A DNA stretch of 64,000 bases from positions 1-64,000 of the forward strand of contig NZ_FTOH01000009.1 in the NCBI RefSeq assembly GCF_900156675.1, written 5' to 3'. The notes under the pieces are model-generated. The model ran no database searches, had not been told where the DNA came from, and saw nothing but the letters and a program-made list of their open reading frames with translations. Source of the DNA: Thalassolituus maritimus. GTDB lineage: Bacteria; Pseudomonadota; Gammaproteobacteria; Pseudomonadales; Oceanobacteraceae. The position numbers and the translations under genes are program-made. This document shows, piece after piece, positions 59,902-64,000 of the stretch; within the stretch, counting starts at the first letter, position 1, and each line of letters begins with the position of its first letter.

Positions 59902-60392
59902 TGAGTGACTGTCTGAATCTTCTTACCGTTTTCGATGACTGTACGCGCAGTAACGCGCCATTCCTGATCCGGGCTGGTCAGCCAGATAACCCGCTTCTGT
60001 GGCAGCTCCAACTCATTGGCGGCAACGTACTGACCACCCGGAGTGCGCTGCAGAAACAGAGTAAGGTCACGATCTTCTAGTGTCGGGTGAATCAACTGAA
60101 GCTGCAGAGAGCCAGGATCTTCATCGGCAATGGATGTCGCGTTTACGATAATTTCGTCTTCGGTGAAGGTCAGGTCTGCCTGAACATTGAGGCGGCGGGC
60201 GCCCTCATGAAATCGCAGATCCTGCGTATAGCTCATGCCGTCCTTGTAGTAACTATTACTCACGAGCGAGTCTTTGGTGTCGAGTGCGAGTGACAACATG
60301 ATGAAGCCCCATACTACAGCGGCGAGCGGTACGCCGATGACAAGCAGCATCATGGGTTCTTTGTACCAAGGGGTCGTCTTTTCGCTAGTCAT
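59898..60392 (-). CDS. ccoH: Cbb3 oxidase assembly protein CcoH (FixH)
   Basis: The 164-residue product has one membrane helix (MLLVIGVPLAAVVWGFIML) and a FixH-type periplasmic domain with SNSYYKDGMSY. CcoH acts with CcoI and binds the assembling oxidase. The start is taken at 60392 (MTSEKTTPWYKEP), matching family N-termini. Its stop overlaps the ccoI start. A hairpin lies upstream, between it and ccoG. Confidence 0.9.
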   Translation of the reverse strand: MTSEKTTPWYKEPMMLLVIGVPLAAVVWGFIMLSLALDTKDSLVSNSYYKDGMSYTQDLRFHEGARRLNVQADLTFTEDEIIVNATSIADEDPGSLQLQLIHPTLEDRDLTLFLQRTPGGQYVAANELELPQKRVIWLTSPDQEWRVTARTVIENGKKIQTVTQ

Positions 60393-60415
60393 GCAAGGTA
60401 TCCAGGGGAAAAATG

Positions 60416-60447
60416 AAAAATCGCCCAAGTGTAACTACTTGGGCGAT
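60416..60447 (-). terminator. Terminator-like hairpin between ccoG and ccoH
   Basis: ATCGCCCAAGT and ACTTGGGCGAT form a perfect 11-bp stem with a 6-base loop. On the minus strand it is followed directly by TTTTT (the A run at 60416-60420). It would stop or attenuate transcription from ccoG before ccoH. Confidence 0.85.
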
Positions 60448-60486
60448 GGGGCTCCAGTGCTTCTGTGTCAGGAAGTTATATGACGT

Positions 60487-61926
60487 TCAGATCGCTCTTG
60501 GTGCGATAAAACGGCTTTCTTCCCGGGTCACTTCCTCACCGGTCTCTTTGTTGACGATGACGAATTCAATGTCCGTTTTACTGGCCGAGGTTTTCACTTC
60601 GTCCGGGTCGATCTCAAGGTTGATGGTGGTCTCTTTCAGTTCGTTAACGCTGAGTTCGTACTCAGTGTCGCCAAGCAGTTTAATTCCATCAAGACCGTCG
60701 ACGCTCAGGACATAAGTGTGTGACTCCTGAGACATATTCATCATCTTCAGTGTGTAGGCATTCTGAATCGTATCGTTCACCGTGACCTGATAGAGGCGAC
60801 CTCGGTCGCGCTCGATATCCAGCTCAAACGGTGTGCGGTCGAGGATTGCGTACCCCAGACCACCCATCATCAGAACCATGGCACCGGCATAGCCAAACAG
60901 GCGAGGGCGCAGAATGTGGGTCTTCTTACCTTCAAGCTCGTTCTCTGTGGTGTAGCGGATCAGACCTTTTGGCTTATCGAGTCTTTCCATGATGTCGTCG
61001 CAGGCGTCAATACAAAGCGCACAGCCAATGCACTGGTACTGCAGCCCATCGCGGATATCAATGCCGGTCGGACACACCTGAACACACATAGAACAGTCGA
61101 CACAGTCACCAAGTTGCTGAGTATCGCCTTCCGCCTTTGCTTTTTTACTGCGCTTGCCGCGTGGTTCGCCGCGATTAAAGTCGTATGAAACCGCAAGCGT
61201 GTCGTTGTCATACATCACTGACTGGAATCGTGCGTATGGGCACATGTAGATGCAGACCTGCTCACGCATCCAGCCCGCGTTCAGGTAGGTAGCAACGGTA
61301 AAGAAACCGATCCAGAAGATGGCCCAGGCACCGACGTCTCCGAAGGTGAAAATATCGACAACCAGCTCGCGAATCGGAGTGAAGTAACCAACGAAGGTGA
61401 CACCTGTCCAGAAGGCAACAATGAGCCAAGCGATGTGCTTAATACTCTTCTTACGCAGTTTCTCTGCCGACATCGGCGCTTTATCCAGCTTCATCCGCTG
61501 GTTGCGGGTACCTTCAGCGCGTTCTTCGATCCACATGAAAATAAACGACCACGCCGACTGCGGGCAGGTGTAGCCGCACCAGATCCGCCCCGCAAAATTG
61601 GTAATCGTAAACAGACCGAAAGCACAGATGATCAGCGCCCAGGACAGCAGCATGAAATCCTGAGGCCAGAAAGTGACGTTGAATATGTGGAATTGACGCG
61701 CCGGAAGATCGAACAGTACTGCCTGACGGTCACCGATATTGATCCAGGCTGTGCCAAAGTACCCGAGCATCAGTGCCCAGAGAGACCAGGTGCGTAGCTT
61801 CTGAAAGAAGCCTTCAACTTCGCGGACGTAGATTTTCTCGCGCTTCTGATACATGTTGACGGTGTCTGAGGCTTTGTCAGATTTCTTACTGGGCGGGGTG
61901 ACGTCTTTGACCGGGATTTTACTCAT
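60487..61926 (-). CDS. ccoG: Cbb3 oxidase accessory ferredoxin protein CcoG (RdxA/FixG)
   Basis: The 479-residue membrane protein has several helices and two [4Fe-4S] ferredoxin motifs, CVDCSMCVQVCPTGIDIR and CIGCALCIDACD (about 270-310), and a C-terminal Ig-like FixG domain. CcoG reduces Cu(II) to Cu(I) for oxidase assembly. WCGYTCPQSAW and CIYMCPYARFQS are family hallmarks. It follows ccoP after 189 bases that contain the ccoNOQP terminator. Confidence 0.94.
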   Translation of the reverse strand: MSKIPVKDVTPPSKKSDKASDTVNMYQKREKIYVREVEGFFQKLRTWSLWALMLGYFGTAWINIGDRQAVLFDLPARQFHIFNVTFWPQDFMLLSWALIICAFGLFTITNFAGRIWCGYTCPQSAWSFIFMWIEERAEGTRNQRMKLDKAPMSAEKLRKKSIKHIAWLIVAFWTGVTFVGYFTPIRELVVDIFTFGDVGAWAIFWIGFFTVATYLNAGWMREQVCIYMCPYARFQSVMYDNDTLAVSYDFNRGEPRGKRSKKAKAEGDTQQLGDCVDCSMCVQVCPTGIDIRDGLQYQCIGCALCIDACDDIMERLDKPKGLIRYTTENELEGKKTHILRPRLFGYAGAMVLMMGGLGYAILDRTPFELDIERDRGRLYQVTVNDTIQNAYTLKMMNMSQESHTYVLSVDGLDGIKLLGDTEYELSVNELKETTINLEIDPDEVKTSASKTDIEFVIVNKETGEEVTREESRFIAPRAI

Positions 61927-62040
61927 AACTACTGATCACCTTGTTGCTGGGGTGAGTTCGGAATCAGTGACGCTGATTCTCGTTTTAGACAACTCTTATA
62001 TAACGAGTTGATTATATAGTTTTTGGTCGTAGGTCGGGAT

Positions 62041-62068
62041 AAAAAAAGCGGCCCGTAGGCCGCTTTTT
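62041..62068 (-). terminator. Terminator of the ccoNOQP operon
   Basis: AAAGCGGCC, loop TACG, GGCCGCTTT form a strong stem; on the minus strand it is followed by TTTTTTT-type sequence. It lies 48 bases after the ccoP stop and separates the oxidase operon from ccoG. Confidence 0.92.
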
Positions 62069-62115
62069 CTTGTTTTCTTGCTCTAGCTCAAGAGGGGAGC
62101 GGAGCCCCCGCTTGA

Positions 62116-63030
62116 TTACTTGTCTTGCGAAAGAGAGTAGACGTACGCAGACAGAACGTGAACTTTCTCTTCGCCGAGGGTCTCAGCCTGGGCAGGCATT
62201 CTGCCGGCACGACCGTAGCGGAGAGTGGTTTCGATCTGCTTGGTAGAACCACCATAGAGCCAGATTTCGTCAGTCAGGTTAGGTGCACCAACGAGGTGGC
62301 TACCTTTACCGTCTGCACCGTGACAAGCAACACATAGCATGTCGTACTGTGGCTTGGCTTTAGCCGCTGCCTCTGCATCGTGCTCAAGGCCTGACAGGCT
62401 ACGAACGTATTGAGCCATGTCTTTGGTGCCTTGTTCACCCAGAGCGGCTTCCCACGCAGGCATTGCTGCCTGACGACCATACATAATGGTCTGCTTGATC
62501 TGTGCAGGCTCGCCACCGTACAGCCAATCGTGGTCTGTCAGGTTCGGGAAGCCTTGTGCACCCATAGCGTTAGAGCCGTGGCATACCGCGCAGTAACTCT
62601 TGAACAGTCGACCGCCGGTCTGCATCGCTTCTTCGTTCTGAGCAAGCTCAGTGATTGGCGTAGCAAGGTAGCCTGCGTACAGAGGAGCGATCTTCTCATC
62701 GAAGGCCTGAACTTCGGCTTTCCACTGGTTAGTCTGTGTCCAGGTAACGTCTTCGCCGTCAACTTTAACGGTACCGAAACCGTCGAAGTTTGCCAGGCCG
62801 TAGATACCGATGTAACCGAAACCGAATACGATGGTTGCCCAGAACATACCTACCCACCAACGTGGCAGTGGGTTGTCCAGTTCTTCGATACCGTCGTAAG
62901 AGTGGCCGGTAGTTTCGTCTGTTTCTTCTTTCTTCTGACCTTTACTGGTGTAAAGGATCAGGATACCGCAGGCAATCATGGACCCGATGACAATCGCCTG
63001 GACCCAGAAACTCCAAAATGAGCTCAACAT
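62116..63030 (-). CDS. ccoP: Cbb3 cytochrome c oxidase subunit III, CcoP
   Basis: The 304-residue dihaem cytochrome c subunit passes electrons to CcoO and CcoN. Two membrane segments lie at the N-terminus (about 5-27 and 55-80), followed by two haem c sites, CAVCH near residue 146 and CVACH near 232, each with later axial Met candidates (AAMPAW and RMPAQ). Two N-terminal helices suggest the long form. It starts two bases after the ccoQ stop. Confidence 0.96.
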   Translation of the reverse strand: MLSSFWSFWVQAIVIGSMIACGILILYTSKGQKKEETDETTGHSYDGIEELDNPLPRWWVGMFWATIVFGFGYIGIYGLANFDGFGTVKVDGEDVTWTQTNQWKAEVQAFDEKIAPLYAGYLATPITELAQNEEAMQTGGRLFKSYCAVCHGSNAMGAQGFPNLTDHDWLYGGEPAQIKQTIMYGRQAAMPAWEAALGEQGTKDMAQYVRSLSGLEHDAEAAAKAKPQYDMLCVACHGADGKGSHLVGAPNLTDEIWLYGGSTKQIETTLRYGRAGRMPAQAETLGEEKVHVLSAYVYSLSQDK

Positions 63031-63032
63031 AA

Positions 63033-63209
63033 TTATTTACTCCGATCTTTATCGTCGTCCGCGGGCATTTCTGTGTTATCCCGGAAAGGGATATCGCCAT
63101 CATCCTTGAAGCGCTGCTTACGGCTGGAACCGTAAGCCCACCAGATGATGCCCATGAAAGCGATCAGAGCGAATACTGATCCAAGGCCGCGAACGTCGTT
63201 AATATCCAT
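63033..63209 (-). CDS. ccoQ: Cbb3 oxidase subunit IV, CcoQ
   Basis: The 58-residue protein has one membrane helix (GSVFALIAFMGIIWWAYG) and a charged tail with SSRKQRFKDDGDIPF. CcoQ stabilises the cbb3 complex. I use the Met at 63209 (MDINDVRG); the longer frame would run back into ccoO. Confidence 0.93.
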   Translation of the reverse strand: MDINDVRGLGSVFALIAFMGIIWWAYGSSRKQRFKDDGDIPFRDNTEMPADDDKDRSK

Positions 63210-63213
63210 AGGG

Positions 63214-63819
63214 TTACCGTTTAGTGACGACTGTGCCCAGCTGCTGCAGGTAAGCAACCAGAGCTTCGATTTCGGTGACACCGTCAACCGCGTCTTTTGC
63301 ACCTTCAATGTCTTCGTCTGTGTACGGTACGCCGACCATACGCAGAGCTTTCAACTTGTTAGGTGTATCACGACCGTCAACCTTGTCTTCAAACAACCAT
63401 GGGTAAGATGGCATTACAGACTCAGGTACAACGTCACGCGGGTTGTACAGGTGCGCACGGTGCCACTCATCCGAGTAACGACCACCCACACGGGCCAGAT
63501 CAGGACCAGTACGCTTAGAACCCCACAGGAATGGGTGTTCGTAAACGTGTTCACCTGAAGTAGACGGAGGACCATAACGCTCAGTTTCTGCGCGGAACGG
63601 ACGAACCATCTGGGTGTGACATACCGCGCAACCTTCACGCATGTAGATGTCACGACCTTCAACCTGAAGTGCAGTCAGCGGCTTCAGGCCTTCAGCAGGT
63701 TGTTGAGTGTTCTTATCAAAGAAGAGTGGAACAATCTCAGCGAGCCCCGCCCAGCTCAGAGCGATAACAATCATTACCACCATGAGTGGTAAGTTCTTTT
63801 CAATAGTTTCGTGCTTCAT
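63214..63819 (-). CDS. ccoO: Cbb3 oxidase subunit II, CcoO
   Basis: The 201-residue membrane-anchored monohaem cytochrome c has one N-terminal helix (about 11-29) and CAVCH at 64-68, followed by TQMVRPF. The axial Met is probably in the ESVMPSYPW segment. It lies four bases before ccoQ and 12 bases after the ccoN stop. Confidence 0.97.
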   Translation of the reverse strand: MKHETIEKNLPLMVVMIVIALSWAGLAEIVPLFFDKNTQQPAEGLKPLTALQVEGRDIYMREGCAVCHTQMVRPFRAETERYGPPSTSGEHVYEHPFLWGSKRTGPDLARVGGRYSDEWHRAHLYNPRDVVPESVMPSYPWLFEDKVDGRDTPNKLKALRMVGVPYTDEDIEGAKDAVDGVTEIEALVAYLQQLGTVVTKR

Positions 63820-63831
63820 TTACCAAACTCC

Positions 63832-64000
63832 TTAAGCGTGTGCCGCAACCGCAGCTTCTTTCTTAGCTTCGCGGGTGGTCATGAACACGTTGAACAGCAT
63901 GATCAGCATACCGGTCAGGAAGAAAGCACCGCCCAGTACACGAACCACGTAACCGCCATGAGAAGCTTCAACAGATTCAACGAAGCTGTAGGTCAGAGAA
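63832..64000 (-). CDS. ccoN: Cbb3 oxidase subunit I, CcoN, C-terminal end (partial)
   Basis: The last 55 residues of CcoN are present, including a final membrane helix ([20 protein letters not shown]) and the tail [15 protein letters not shown] before the stop at 63832-63834. The rest, with the haem b and CuB ligands, lies beyond the window. Identification rests on the tail sequence and on the following ccoO-Q-P. Confidence 0.93.
   Translation of the reverse strand, partial: SLTYSFVESVEASHGGYVVRVLGGAFFLTGMLIMLFNVFMTTREAKKEAAVAAHA

Noticed and set aside
62008-62021. FNR box upstream of ccoG
   Set aside because: TTGAT is present, but the second half reads TAGTT instead of ATCAA, so it is at most a half-site.
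62410-63021. 203-codon plus-strand frame opposite ccoP
   Set aside because: Antisense to the haem-binding cytochrome gene; Cys/Val/Phe-rich composition comes from the complementary codons.
1-64000. CRISPR arrays, tRNA and rRNA genes
   Set aside because: No array of regularly spaced repeats and no tRNA-like or rRNA sequence was noticed on either strand; the only tandem repeat has no spacers.

Overview
The window reads as one contig of a mid-GC gammaproteobacterium, probably a marine, aerobic to microaerobic heterotroph of the Oceanospirillales (Thalassolituus/Oceanobacter-like). This is an inference from gene content: a BCCT osmolyte transporter, FadD and a 600-residue acyl-CoA dehydrogenase, a cbb3 oxidase with a complete assembly set, an Anr/Fnr regulator, TtcA, YaeQ, YecA and DnaJ-related families, and several c-di-GMP enzymes. 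No rRNA, tRNA or CRISPR array was seen.

Bases 1 to about 6.9 kb are accessory DNA. The right end of an IS3-family element (1-242) abuts a left-truncated integron-type attC site (243-330). A cassette gene, a second attC-like palindrome with an extrahelical base (971-1017), a second cassette gene encoding a small membrane protein, and the left half of another attC (1341-1384) follow. No integrase is in view, so this looks like the decayed edge of a gene-cassette array. Beyond it lie a small secreted protein, a GNAT acetyltransferase, a ten-cysteine secreted protein, and a tight group encoding a gluzincin-like protease, a membrane PH-like protein, a DUF6882-like zinc protein and a zinc-ribbon membrane protein. 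REP-like hairpins (about 6715-6800) mark the change to core DNA.

From 6.9 to 24.6 kb, core genes alternate with small islands. They are a BCCT transporter; a DnaQ-like exonuclease overlapping a cNMP/CBS/DUF294 nucleotidyltransferase with a 15-bp tandem repeat in its upstream region; a possible papain-like protein and a beta-gamma-crystallin protein; PaeA; aconitase AcnA; an FKBP isomerase; a DEAD-box helicase with YaeQ; and a HipBA toxin-antitoxin pair.

From 24.6 to 43 kb the genes concern signalling, lipids and envelope: a PAS-GGDEF-EAL protein, a fatty acid desaturase with an AraC-type regulator, FadD, acyl-CoA dehydrogenase, a membrane sensor with no recognisable kinase core, OmpW behind a perfect FNR box, cardiolipin synthase, FolE behind an 11-bp inverted repeat, MurI, a GAF-GGDEF protein, YceI and DUF2489. 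A SulP transporter with an ArsR/BigR-like repressor lies divergent to a Blh-type persulfide dioxygenase at 41.3-44.3 kb, which suggests a sulfide/persulfide response unit.

From 44.4 to 55.5 kb are housekeeping and hypothetical genes: YlqF GTPase, BolA, a START protein, a PstS-OmpA fusion, YecA-like, YgjP, a polysaccharide deacetylase, a DnaJ-related protein, GreB and TtcA. From 55.7 kb to the end, all on the minus strand, is the respiratory block: ccoN(partial)-O-Q-P, a terminator, then ccoG, an intercistronic hairpin, and ccoH-ccoI-ccoS-safE-fnr. The oxygen sensor therefore sits at the promoter-distal end of the oxidase-assembly cluster, and the ompW FNR box about 21 kb away is a likely target of the same regulator.
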